Source: Mugil cephalus (taxonomy: Eukaryota > Chordata > Actinopteri > Mugiliformes > Mugilidae). Taken from it: a stretch of 64,000 bases of DNA. The stretch lies in NCBI RefSeq assembly GCF_022458985.1, contig NC_061790.1:14736397-14800396 (forward strand), written 5' to 3'. Both the position numbers and the translations under genes were made by a program. The notes under the pieces are model-generated. The model searched no databases and was not told the origin of the DNA. It worked only from the letters and a program-made list of their open reading frames with translations. The stretch's first letter is position 1, and each line of letters starts with the position of its first letter. Positions 13,801 to 34,300 of this stretch are shown one piece after another.

Positions 13801-13946
13801 CCAAACTTGACCTCGCCATTGATGAAGTAGAGATGCGTCAAGCAGACCTGCTTGCCGTCAGTCCACGCAATCCCATGCACAGGGTGGATGGCTTGGTGCA
13901 GAGTGTTGAGACCTGTCCTAAGAAGCTTTGCCTTACCAAGGTCCAT
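10811..13946 (-). CDS. wdcp: wdcp, WD repeat and coiled-coil containing protein
   Basis: Three coding exons on the minus strand: 12027-13946, 11669-11789 and 10811-11004, joined in phase (0, then 1) to 744 residues; human WDCP (C2orf44) is about 720. The start MDLGKAKLLRTGLNTLHQ is family-like and is the first ATG of the 1.9 kb exon. The N-terminal half reads as degenerate WD repeats (for example LFSVRVDNRR, CACWTKDGTRLVVAIG, VAFDPRGSTVAVASN). The middle is Ser-rich and probably disordered (roughly 450-580). A coiled coil near residues 588-617 begins LEQLVHNMERLFTRFADVQQ. The small second exon encodes a conserved patch with VLLCDGKLCLRALQDLF; the last exon ends in a Ser/Pro-rich tail. The protein has few known functions; human WDCP is reported to oligomerise and to fuse with ALK in a tumour. 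The gene is convergent with mfsd2b and divergent from fkbp1b. Any non-coding 5' exon was not resolved. Confidence 0.9.
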
Positions 13947-15285
13947 CCCGGCAGGTACGACGGAGCTTGTTCAAAGGAAAAAACAAAACAAATTAAATAT
14001 GGCTCACAAAGTTAACATTGGTGACAGAGACTTGAATCTGATCTGAATGGGTCTTGGAGAAGTGCAGCTATAGCTACCTATGCAGATTAAGAATAGCAAA
14101 AGCCTCTCTCACGTCTCCTTCCAAGCTTTAATCCCCCCCTGCCTGAGCTGAAGCAGTGGTGACGAACAGGTATAGCTGATTACGCCCAATGACCTTAACA
14201 ACACAAGGGCCCGTTAGGACCTCAGGGTATTAACAATACTATGTGTTGAAGAGGAGTGTCTCATCACAGCATTTGCTTTTTTTAGATCTGGTGCCATGTT
14301 CACTGTGAGGACGCCGTTAAATCGTGACATTCTCAAAATAGAGATTACAACACAGTGTAGTATATATAGTTTTTCCTCATCAAATGTGGGACGTTACCTG
14401 AAAAAAACTTAAGTACATGCGCTTAATTAGAGGATAACTGAGAATTTCATTACTTAAGCACTTTACGTCAAGCGTGTAAGCCAGGAGATGAGAAATGCAT
14501 GTCTATGGAAAGTCGCAGTTTTATTGCGTATATAACTTAGTTAAAATTACAACTATGCGACATAAGATTTGCTTTGACTGGAAAATATTAGCCAAGTTAA
14601 CTTACATGTATTTATCAATTTTTTACAACAATTACGTGTAAAATCTATCGACACAAATGCGTCATTTTTACCTTTATTAAACCGCAGTCATCTCACGTGG
14701 AACCCATAAAACACAACATTTAGTTTCTCGTCTAATAATCCACGTTTTGCCGGTTAAATCAGTCACCAACGTTTATGTCTAAATAACCTGGAAGCAAAAC
14801 TAACTGACGGTCGCGCTGCATTGTGGGATATGTAGTTGAATCTTAATACATCTCATTTTTACGTATTTGCCCTTTTCAGAAGAATGTGTTTTTAAACGAT
14901 TAAAAACGATTTTAAATAAAAGAAGGCGAAATGTTTACAGCCATTAGCATAGCTAATACAATAAGTTAAACTAAATAATATATATAAACGGCTGGCTAAA
15001 GAATGCAGTCCATCCGCAGTGTGGCGCAAGTGTTCCAGAAGGAAGACGACGTACGTACGTAAGGAGTGCGGTTGTAGTTCTCGACGCCGTCTCGCGACAA
15101 AACAAGAAAATATCTTGGCTGTCTGTCTGCGTGTTGGCTGGAGCTACGGTCGGTAGTGATCGGCGAATGCATGGTTTCCGCCGATAAAGCCCGAATTGTA
15201 GCCGTCACAGAGGTAACGCCGGCAGTAGAAAGGGGACTTTTTATACTGTATAGTTTATAGTACTAGTATTTGAAGTAGAACAACC
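13947..15285. promoter_or_regulatory. putative bidirectional promoter region, wdcp / fkbp1b
   Basis: The 1.34 kb between the divergent start codons of wdcp and fkbp1b. Both 5' UTRs and at least one promoter must lie here unless distal exons exist. CpG-containing blocks cluster between about 14,690 and 15,200, and a ZNF143/THAP11-type motif is at 14818-14837. No other gene was seen. Confidence 0.5.
14818..14837 (-). promoter_or_regulatory. ZNF143/THAP11 (ACTACA-SBS) motif
   Basis: GCATTGTGGGATATGTAGTT is the reverse complement of a near-match to the ACTACAnnTCCCAnnATGC element bound by ZNF143 (STAF) and THAP11 at housekeeping promoters. The core TCCCA and ACTACA words are intact. Confidence 0.6.
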
Positions 15286-23584
<8,299 letters not shown>

Positions 23585-24214
23585 CGCCTGCAGCAAACGA
23601 CGATGGTTGAAGGTTAACGAGGCTTCATATGCCACAACCTGTTTCCACAGGGAGAGACCATACCCGGCTGCTGCCTCCCACCATCTGCCTGCCCTTCTTC
23701 TTCTTTGGTTTCTACAGTTTTCTTAAGTTCTGCATTTACATGTACCTTATGCTGCTTTGTTGCCATCTTGTCATATAGACACAATAGTTACACTTTCACA
23801 TCATCAAGACTTTTACACACATACAGCATTTCAGTTTGTTAGTATGCTTTTTTGTTGAATGTCATTTAATGTTGTAAATTTTGTTTAAACATGAGGAAAC
23901 CTGTCATCTGATGAAAAGCTGTACTACATTTCAATCAAAACATATACCACAGTCTGAACTAAGGGTACATCTGCTGAAAGTACAATATGTCTGCTCTGTA
24001 TATTAACTGGGCATTATATACCACCATCTGCATTGCCACTTTGATAAAGGCCTGTCCTGCTGAATGCTATGAATGATGTTGCTATGTTTAGTATATTTTA
24101 TAACCCTCATGAATATTTACTGCAGGTGTACCCTATCAAATTCAACTCAGTCCAATACTGTACAGAATACTTTAAGAGCCATTGCTACTGTAATCGTTTA
24201 TTGACCAACTCTTG

Positions 24215-24220
24215 AATAAA
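24215..24220 (+). terminator. poly(A) signal, fkbp1b
   Basis: AATAAA about 630 nt after the fkbp1b stop, followed by a GT-rich stretch (TGTGTGTGATTTGT) suited to 3' end formation. Confidence 0.65.
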
Positions 24221-24546
24221 AATGGCATGTACTGTGTTGAGAAGTCCGAGAGTCATGTGTGTGATTTGTCAGATCTAATCGAGTGACAACAGCAAGAATG
24301 TGGAATGAGATCCTGCTGCAACATCGCCCCCTAACGGCGTCACTTAAGAATGTGAACTGGAGCACTGAAATTCTTCAACATACTTTTGATGGGAAATGTA
24401 TGTACAGCGTTTAAAATGACATATGCATCCTACATATATATTCCCATGCGTTTATATTATCTAATTGTGGCGAAAACCTTGGTTGTTAGTGATTGCGTTT
24501 CTGCGATATTTAATAATCTCGTCGGTATATTTACTTCCGGTGTCAT

Positions 24547-24616
24547 GGGTCAAAGGTTATTGGAGTTGACTCTGGCAGACGATTGGCTGACAGTCAATGT
24601 TGTGAAACTTCATTGG
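24547..24616 (+). promoter_or_regulatory. candidate mmut promoter: DR1 site and three inverted CCAAT boxes
   Basis: GGGTCAAAGGTTA at 24547-24559 is a direct repeat with one-base spacing, the type bound by HNF4 or RXR heterodimers. ATTGG (CCAAT on the other strand) occurs at 24559-24563, 24582-24586 and 24612-24616, a spacing typical of NF-Y-driven TATA-less promoters. The block lies just before the possible non-coding first exon of mmut. Confidence 0.45.
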
Positions 24617-25328
24617 ATAAAGGAACACACGCCTTTCCAACCTGAAAGAGCACAACAAACGACAAGGTCAGAAATGTTTATTATGTTATATTAAAACGGG
24701 CACTGTGAAACATTCGCGACGTTAGAATGTCACATGTGGGGAAGACCGTTCTGGGTTCTTTCTCTTATGCTAAATGCGTATGGACTTGACGTTTAGCTAA
24801 CAGGCACCTAGCATTCGGCCATGTACTGTGACTTAGCATGGAAGTGTTGCGGTTCAGTGAAGAAGTAACTCGCTCGTAGTGATTTCATCCCCTCGTACCT
24901 TTGTGTTTTGATCAAATGTCTGTTTTAGGTGTGTTAGTTTAGCTGCACGAGTAGACACGACGCTAAGCTAGCATCGTCAATCAAACAAGCTAGGTTAAAT
25001 GTTATTATTTCCTCTCAGTGGACATGTTAACGCACGCTGGTCGTGTAACTTTAAACATACCCAAACAAATATGAATTATATCACCAGTTACCAATTAACG
25101 TAGCAGTAAGAGCGTCTCTCAGAGGAATGTTAACTGAAGCTGACCTGGCTATTGTCCCCATCGCGGTTTATTTTCATGTCTGTGCAACATTACATTTCCT
25201 AGATAAACAGTAGAGGCTGAGCGGGCGATCAACACCAAAAGCTTTATTATTTTTTGAAAGAAATCACATCTGCATCACATCTGTGCCTCCAGGTTATCCA
25301 TGTGCGTCTGACTGAGCCAACTGTAAGC

Positions 25329-28300
25329 ATGCTGACCGCACAGAGGGCATGTACTGCATTGGCTGCCCGGCGCCTGGTTAGAGCTTCTGTCTCTTCATCG
25401 CACACACACCGCTCTCTGATCCACACTTCAGTGTCATGTCAGGACCAAGTTGAGCTGCACCCTGAATGGGTCAACTTGGCTAAGAAACAGCTGAAGGGGA
25501 AAAACCCAGAGGATCTGATCTGGCGCACACCCGAGGGAATCAACATCAAGCCTGTGTACACTAAAGCAGACTCAACAGCCATTCCTGATGAATTGCCAGG
25601 AGTGTTTCCCTACACTAGAGGGCCCTATCCCACCATGTACACTTACAGACCGTGGACCATCAGGCAGTATGCTGGCTTTAGCACCGTGGAGGAGAGCAAC
25701 AAGTTCTATAAAGACAACATTAAAGGTAGATGTACTTCACTATTATTTATTTTTGAGCCCATAGGGATAGTAATCACTTTTACCAACTTATGCACCACCC
25801 TGTTTTCTTAAAATGACACAACTGGTGTGTACTTGACACATTTTCAACTTTGACCATTGCATGTTCGATTCCCTCACTGCAGCCGGTCAACAGGGTCTCT
25901 CTGTTGCCTTTGACCTCCCAACACACCGTGGTTATGACTCGGACAACCCCAGAGTCCATGGAGACGTGGGCATGGCCGGAGTGGCTATAGACACGGTTAA
26001 GGACATGAAGATGCTCTTTGATGGAATCCCCCTGGATAAGATGTCTGTGTCAATGACAATGAATGGGGCAGTCATCCCTGTGTTAGCAATGTTTATTGTC
26101 ACCGGAGAGGAGCAGGGTGTTTCCAAAGCCCAACTGACAGGCACCATTCAGAATGATATTTTGAAAGAGTTTATGGTTCGCAACACTTATATTTTCCCCC
26201 CGGAGCCTTCCATGCACGCCATTGCAGACATCTTCGCGTACACCTCCAAGGTATGCAAAAGAGCTGGGAAGTAATCTGCATAAAAAAGCAGTAACAAGCT
26301 GAAACTATGTTTTTATATTGTTGATATTATGTTGATATTATGTCAAACTTTAATTGATTTGCTAACATGACCATGTTCACAGCACATGCCTAAGTTCAAC
26401 TCCATATCCATCAGTGGCTACCATCTTCAAGAGGCTGGAGCTGATGCAATCCTGGAAGTAGCCTACACCATCGCTAATGGCCTGGAGTACTGCCGCACTG
26501 GCCTCAAAGCAGGTTTAACCATCGACGAGTTTGCCCCAAGGTACAAAATGTGAAGATATTCGTAAGCTGAACGGGAAACAGTTTTTATCTTCTTATTAAT
26601 AGTAACTCACAGCTATGGCATGATAGTGGAGTTTTAAATAATATCATACGGATTCATTACAAATGCCAGCAATATGACCACCAATGATACACATGATACA
26701 GACGAATGTCACATGTGGTGGTCGTACACATGTGCACAGTAAAGTCATAAATAAAAAGTCTGAAAGAGGACTACAAAACCAAAAACATTTTTCGTCATTT
26801 TATACATGATACACACCAAAGCTTATTATATAAGATATTTTTTGGATAAATCATATTATGACAATCTATACTAACCTGTTTCTCTCCGGTGCCATTATCA
26901 TTTTACTTTGTAGTGACACGTGCACAAGAATGCAACAAGTCGTTAAAAATAAAAGCCATTTTATTAAAAACAGGAAGTCTGGCAAAATGAGCTTAAATCA
27001 GAAAAAAACAAATACAATTAAGGTAACAAAATGACTATTAAACAAGGATACGGGCTAAACACAAACTGGATTATCTACATTGTAGATGTAGGGAGGTGTA
27101 AAAACGCTACAGATACAGTTTGCACATGTTCAGTGCAGCTCACATAGAACTTTCCAGGAGAATCTGACCAATTGTGAAGCATAATGGTGGAAATGTCATA
27201 TTTGGTGTTGTTTTGCAGTCTGAAAGACTTGACATCTTGCACCCATAGATTCAACTATGAATTCTGCATCATGTCAAGAGTCCTTGATCTGAAGGGATCT
27301 GTGAGAAAATTGAAGTTGGCTAATGATTCTGAACACAATAACAAAATGACTAATGAAAGACCCTAAAACAAGATATAGTTCTATGGAATTGACTGGTGAG
27401 AGCCCAGATGATTCCAGGTTGGAGGAATTTAAAACAGAGTGCATGCAAGTAAAAACAACTTGGAGCTGAAGAAGAGAGGTCAAATGTCTCAGCAAGCCGA
27501 TGTGCATCAGGCAGGCTTTTTAAGGACTTACAGCGCGTGTAGGCACATAGTCTCTCAATCAATAAATCAACAGCATCACAACACAGACCCTATTCGCAGA
27601 CCAATGTCAGCGACATGTACTCTACCTCTATTATCCTCATTATTTCCTTTTCATGTGCCCCTCCCCTCTACATTTTCATCCTCATCAACCTTTTCAGAGA
27701 CATATTGTCTTTGAGTTACTATAGAGATGTTGCTAAGTCACACAAATAGAAAGCATTTCGCCCCAGCCTGTTATATCTTTTGACAGCCAATTGCTCGGAT
27801 GTTTTTCTTTGTCATGTATTTGGAGACACAGCAAAAGATTCTTTAGTTGATACAATGGGTTTGTCTCATTCCTTGACAAAGGGAATGTACAAACCATGAC
27901 AGTCATCATTGCTGCAAGTAGTGTTTTATTTATTACTTATTATTTATTATTTCCTTGGAATTCATCATGAATTATTCCTTGTGCAGTAGCGGTGTAATTG
28001 CGGCATTGTCTGTTGCCTATTTCGCCCAGTAGCTGGAGGGGAGGGGGGTGGTAAGCAGCTGAAGAATAAGTGAATGCTTTTTGTTTTGGTGTACAATCCA
28101 TTTATAGATAACCTCAAATATAATGTTTTTTTTTTTTTGTAACTTAGTGGTAGTGCCAGTAGTTCCGCAGTACTAATACCTGTTGCGATATTGGGCCATC
28201 CCATTTATTGCAGTAGATGTAGTACCTTTTCATAAATGTCACACTGAGGCAGTGAAACAAGATTGTACATTGATTCCTTTATGAACTGCACTTTGTTATT

Positions 28301-31300
28301 AGTTGACCTGATCTTCAGTTGGATATGGACCATGTACATGATGTAATTTGAAGTCATGTCACTAACAATGGCCCTGTTTGTTGCCTGTTGTAAGCACACA
28401 CTGCCTGAATAACCTCTTGATGCACTTACGGATTACTTTAATTACTTTGTTGCAGTGAGAGAAGGAATATATCTGGAGGACTTGAAGGCATCGGATTAGA
28501 AGTGTCCTAGAAGTGCATCACTAGTAGATTGTGTCAAGTCCGTACAAATATCTCTGCTGTCACTTTCAGTTTTTCATTTTCATTTGAACACTTTTTGTAT
28601 GTTTTTGTCAGGTTGTCATTCTTCTGGGGTATCGGCATGAATTTCTACATGGAAATTGCCAAGCTGAGGGCAGCCAGGAAATTATGGGCAACGCTCATTA
28701 ATGAGAAGTTCCAGCCCAAGAATGCCAAGTCCCTCCTCCTCCGCACACACTGCCAAACTTCAGGCTGGTCTCTTACTGAACAGGTAAACATAAATGCTTG
28801 CATTGGAATGCGTTACAATGTGTAAAAATGGTGTAATTTAGAAATCTGTGGTCAAAGTTAGAATAGTGACAGTTTGAATGATTTTGATGACAAAGCTTTG
28901 CCACCCGTCTGATCCCTCTTAGGATCCGTACAACAATGTGATCCGCACAGTGATTGAAGGCATGGCAGCTGTGTTCGGGGGCACCCAGTCGCTGCACACC
29001 AACTCTTTTGACGAAGCTCTGGGTTTGCCCACTGTGAAGAGCGCTCGCATCGCCAGGAACACCCAAATCATCATCCAGGAAGAGTCGGGCATTCCCAAAG
29101 TCGCCGATCCCTGGGGAGGCTCGTACATGATGGAGGCTCTCACAGATGACGTCTACAACACAGCTTTGAAGGTCTGTTTTAACTTATTTGTACTAATTTA
29201 TTGGCGATTGTTTTCAGAAACACGTTCCTTGGACCAGTTTTAGTAAATTCCTCTGAAGTAAAATAACTGACTGATTAGAAGCACTCTTTCATAGCCTTTG
29301 TTGTCTTTTTTACAGTTCATTAATGAGATTGAAGACATGGGAGGCATGGCCAAGGCTGTGGCAGAGGGCATCCCAAAACTTCGTATTGAGGAATGTGCTG
29401 CACGTAGACAGGCCCGCATTGATTCAGGTACTGACTTAATGTCTCTCATCCTTTTATCTTTCCACCTTTATCCACTCCCATAAGCACCTAATGCTCAGTA
29501 ACATTACCTTACGCCTGTGGACCATGCTACTATGAAATGCACAAGTCTGATGAAGTTGCTATCAGAAAAGCTGACATTTCTCATGATGTGGCATATCCTT
29601 TTCTTTATTTCTTCCCAAAAGTAGGTCAGCATGTCAAGGCTTTCTTATGTTACTTTCATCAGTACACTGCCGGTTTTCTATTGTTTAAAACTCCTTATAA
29701 TTTGAATTTCAGCTTTCAGTTGCTGATCTCATTGCTATGTACTACAAAATTTTCACTGATCAGGCATAACATTATGACCACTGACAGATGAAGTAAATAA
29801 CATTGACCCCCTTGTAACAATACAATTTTCTGCTGGGAAACTTGGTCTTCAAAATCCCAAGATCCCAAACTGATCTTTGGGATGCACTGGAACACTCCTG
29901 ATCCACAGAGGCCCCTCCACTCAACCATAGGACCCAAAGCCCCCACACAATTATCGTGTCAATATTAGGAAAGTGGTCACAATGATATGTCTGAGTGGTG
30001 TATGTTCCCCTGGCCAAGAACAACACAGGCACAATAATTACAGTTTAGACAGCAATACTCAGCCTTAACATTGAAGTGTACAAAACAACTCTTCTGCATG
30101 CCAGCTCAATTTCATTGATTTGCATTACAACTCTGACCAGCGCCAAAAAGTAATCAGCAGAAAAGTTATTTTATTTCTACCTCTTTGTACTGCTGGTTGA
30201 ACTTCAGAGACCTCACTGCCGAGAGCAAATGTTGTGGACAGACATGCCAAGGCTACTAAAAATGAATAGGACAACAGTTCACAGGAGAATATGTGAAAAG
30301 TTCAGTCCTGCATTGTGTTTATGTTGTTGTGTTGTTAAAGGGCACATGTGAACTCTTGGAGAGGCGTGCCATCAGTCACAATGGGGCTTTTTTTGTTTCT
30401 CTTTGTAATTTAGCTTTACTGACACCCCTTAAAGCCAGAAATGAGCTGGAGCAGAGCAGAACCTTCACAAGCTGTAGCTTTTCTCCATAATCCCCCCGGT
30501 GCGTGGTCTCATTGATATTCATTGGCTATCTTTATCACCCCAGCATCACATCCCTGCTGACAGTTTTTGTTGATTCTTATGAAGGACCTTGAATTCTGAT
30601 GGACCATGTTAGGCTCAGAGTTAATGTTTGTTTTGGCCTGCAGTGCTGTCAGATTGTGAGAATAATAAGGTTCTGTCTTCTTGTTGAATGTCACCAAAAA
30701 TGCAGCTAGATCCATATATTGGAGTGATGATGTGTCGGTGTACGTTCACGATCCAAGTCTACCATGAAAATAAAATTAAAAACAGAGGGTTCAACACGAG
30801 GTGGAAATCATTTGCAAGCCTCAAAACTAAAAGGATCATATTACAGTATGTAACAGTTCTAGACAGTTGTACTGAGACAGATAAACAGAATGACTGTAAG
30901 AGAAAGGTATAGAAAATTTATGGAATGGGTCATGGTCTGAAACGTACGTCATCTGTACAAGGTAGTGGAGTTCAGGCTGATTGCATGGATGTCTATATTT
31001 CCAGTGGTACAGATGAACAATGACCCAAATGATACCGTGAAAGCAACCAATGAACTTTTGTAGCTGAAGAAGTGTAATGTTTTGCAGCGACTGACTCAGT
31101 CACCTGATCTCAACCCACTCAAGCTGCATTCCAAGATAAGAGAAAATAGACGTCAGAAAGACCCAAGAACAGACCAGGCAAAGTGTCACAAAGAAAGAAC
31201 CATTCTTTGGTGATGCTCATGTGTTCCAGACTTCAGGCAGTCTTTGTCTGCCAAATATTCTGAATAATGTATTACAATTTTTATTTTTGATTAGGTTAAA

Positions 31301-34300
31301 TTGTCCCATTACATGTGAGAGCCCAAGAATAGGTTGCAGTTCCTAAATGTTTCATAAAAATGTTTTTGTTCAGCCTCTTGAATTAAAGCTGAAAGTCTAC
31401 CCTCTTAGGCCTTTATGTAACTTTAACTTCAGTCTTTTTTTGTGAACACTGTCCAAAAATATATGGGCCTGAACTGAGCTGAACTGAACTCATAACTTGA
31501 GGCTATGGTGTTTTATGAATTTTCTAAACTTGATAAAGCGAGCTTCAGATTCAGGAAATGCTTTCAGGTTTCTTCCACAAGAACAGGGGGAGACAAAAGC
31601 TCCACCTGCCCCGTACCTTATAATATACATCTCAGCAAAGATGGGTTGCGTGTGTCAATATGATATGCAGTACTGTGCACAAGTTTTACTCAGGTGTGAA
31701 CAAATGTTGTAAATTAAGAATGCTTTCAAAATGGATGTGTTTATTTATTTTCATCAATTAACAAAATGAAGTGAATGAACAGAAGAGAAATCAAATCAAT
31801 ATTTGGTGTGACCACCCTTTACCTTCAAGACAGCATCGGTTCTTCTAGGTCTACTTGCACACAGTTTTTGAAGGAACTCAACTGGTAGTAATCTTGGAGA
31901 ACTAACCACAGATCTTCTGTGGACGCAGGCTGTCTCCGATCCTTCTGTCTCTTCATGTAATCCCAGAGAAACTCTATGATGTTGAGATCAGGGCTCTGTG
32001 GGGGCCATGCCATCACCTCCAGGACTTATTGTTCTTCTTCACATTGAAGATAGTTCTTGATGACCTTGGCTGTATGTTTGGGGTTTGGGCCAATCATACG
32101 CCTCCCTAATGGTATTTTGATGGATAAGTATCTGCCTGTATTTCTCAGCATTGACGACGCTATTAATCCTGACCAAATCCACAACTCCATTTGCAGAAAT
32201 GCAACCTCAAACTTGCAAGGAGCCTCCACCATACTTCACTGTTGCCTGCAGACTCTCATTATTGTAGCTCTCTCCAGCCCTTCGGTGAACAAACTGCCTT
32301 CTGCTACAGCCAAATATTCCAAATTTTGACAAATCCAGTGTACCTGCTGCCATGTCTCTGCTCCCCAGTTCCTATGTTTTTGTGCATAGTTGAGTCTCTT
32401 GGCCTTGTTTCCAAGTCAAAGGGATGTATTCCTGGCTGCAGCCCTTCCACGAAGACCCCTTCTGGCCAGAGTTCTGCCTAAAACATTTGCATATTACTGT
32501 ATGTAGTATTATGGTTAAAATGGAAGATTACTTTTAGTGTTGGTTACATTTTTACTGGCCTAAAAACTACATTTTCCTTATTGTACTCAGTCGTACTTGC
32601 CACCAGCCTTCCCTGTTCCTTGTTCTGCCCCCTGGGTAAATCCCTGCAAACAATGTGTTATTTTTGCCATGTGCCTGAATCCCTTTTCCCATTTAAATTT
32701 TCAGGATCAGAAGTCATTGTTGGGGTGAACAAGTACCGACTAGAAAAAGAGGAGACCGTGGAGGTGTTGGCCATAGATAACACCATTGTCCGTCAGAAAC
32801 AGATTGAAAAACTGAAAGAGGTCAGTGTTGTAATTCATTTCCACAGATACCATAGTAAGACTAAGTATAAAAAGACCATTATTTAAGTTAGTTCTACTAG
32901 ATTGTGTATTTAATGTGAAGTGACCCTGCAGTCAGCTGTCATTCATAATACATGTAAACCCGAGAGGAAAATATCCCTCTACTTGCTGTCATTAGCCGGT
33001 CGAATATCTCACGCTCACTGCCTTCATTGGAAGGTCAGTGGGCAATGAAATGTCATCACATTTGGAGTACAGGTAGAATTCCATGACATATTACATGTCA
33101 CATCGTCAGTGAGGGCTATCTTTAAAGAAATGGGTAGTGCTCCTTCTCTTGGTGAATATCTTTGAGGCCAAACTGATGCTATTTCCCCAGGGATACGGGA
33201 AGTGTGGTCCAAGAGCACAGCCATGATATCGGCGACTTATTTTTAAAAAAGGTTTTCCAACTCTCATGGCCCAATGGGACTGCTTTACGGAGAAGTTGGC
33301 ATGGCAACTGGTGGTCGCCGTTATGTCACATCCTCTTTCTATAGTGTCAAATAACTACAAAAATGACACTTGAACATGAATTAACATCATATCTAAAAAC
33401 AACTAAAACCACCTTGGAAAAAAATATTTGACCTGTATTTCAGTGTTTTAGTTTGGTGCAATTCCCATTCACTAACATGGAGGAGTTGCAGTTTATGATC
33501 TGTACTGCAGCCAGACACCAGGGGGAGCTCTACTTGCTGCAGCTTCACTTTTGAGGAACAGTTCTGCTGTCCATCTGTCCAGCTTTATTCAGTCTCTGGT
33601 CTGGACTAAACAAGAGATCTTTTCTCACACATATACTAAATGATTACTTATATGTCTGAAAAATTACTGATTAAGAAGTGTATTAGATTTCCAGTTTCTT
33701 CATGTTTTTTTTTTAACTTTTTTTTTTTTTTTTACTGAGCAATATACAACATTGCACACAATGCGGTTGGCGTCCAATGATAGCATCAACCACCTAGGGG
33801 ACTGTAACCCTTTAGGAGCCACGAGGCTAACGGCTTATTATGAAAGGATGATTTGCAGCGGCAGCCGTTGGGACATCAACATTTTCTTTGCACATACTGT
33901 AAATCATGTAGTAAACGCACAACTAATGCTGCCTTCCAATGATGTGGTGTTTACTGTGTTCATGAGTAAACTTCATGTGAACAACACATTCCTCCTTTTC
34001 GATAAGGACAAAGTTTACGAGTTGGATACTTGCCACGTGTAACTATGAACTCATGAGTCCCATTTGAAGGCAGCATAACTTCAGAATTGTTAGGTCTACG
34101 GGCGTCTTAATTACAACCTTAATTAATAAAGTCTGCATTCAGTTAAGCCGCTGCTCTCTGACTTCCTAAAATTATGTAGAAATAACATTACTTGGTAATT
34201 ACTTTTTTACTCCTACTATGGTGCGTCAGCAAATCCTTTGGAAGGTAGGTAGGTATATAATCATATTTGCAGTAGATATGATTAAGTTGAGCAGTTGATG

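Larger units (their letters stand above)
23585..25328. other. fkbp1b 3' UTR and mmut 5' region
   Basis: The first 640 bp are fkbp1b 3' UTR. The remainder contains a putative mmut promoter (24547-24616), a possible non-coding mmut exon ending near 24666 before a GTCAGA donor, and its first intron. A coding exon with an acceptor at 25291-25292 follows. No other gene seen. Confidence 0.55.

Noticed and set aside
12196..14015. Plus-strand open frames of 79-202 codons
   Set aside because: They are antisense shadows of the 1.9 kb wdcp exon, whose minus-strand frame has clear homology.
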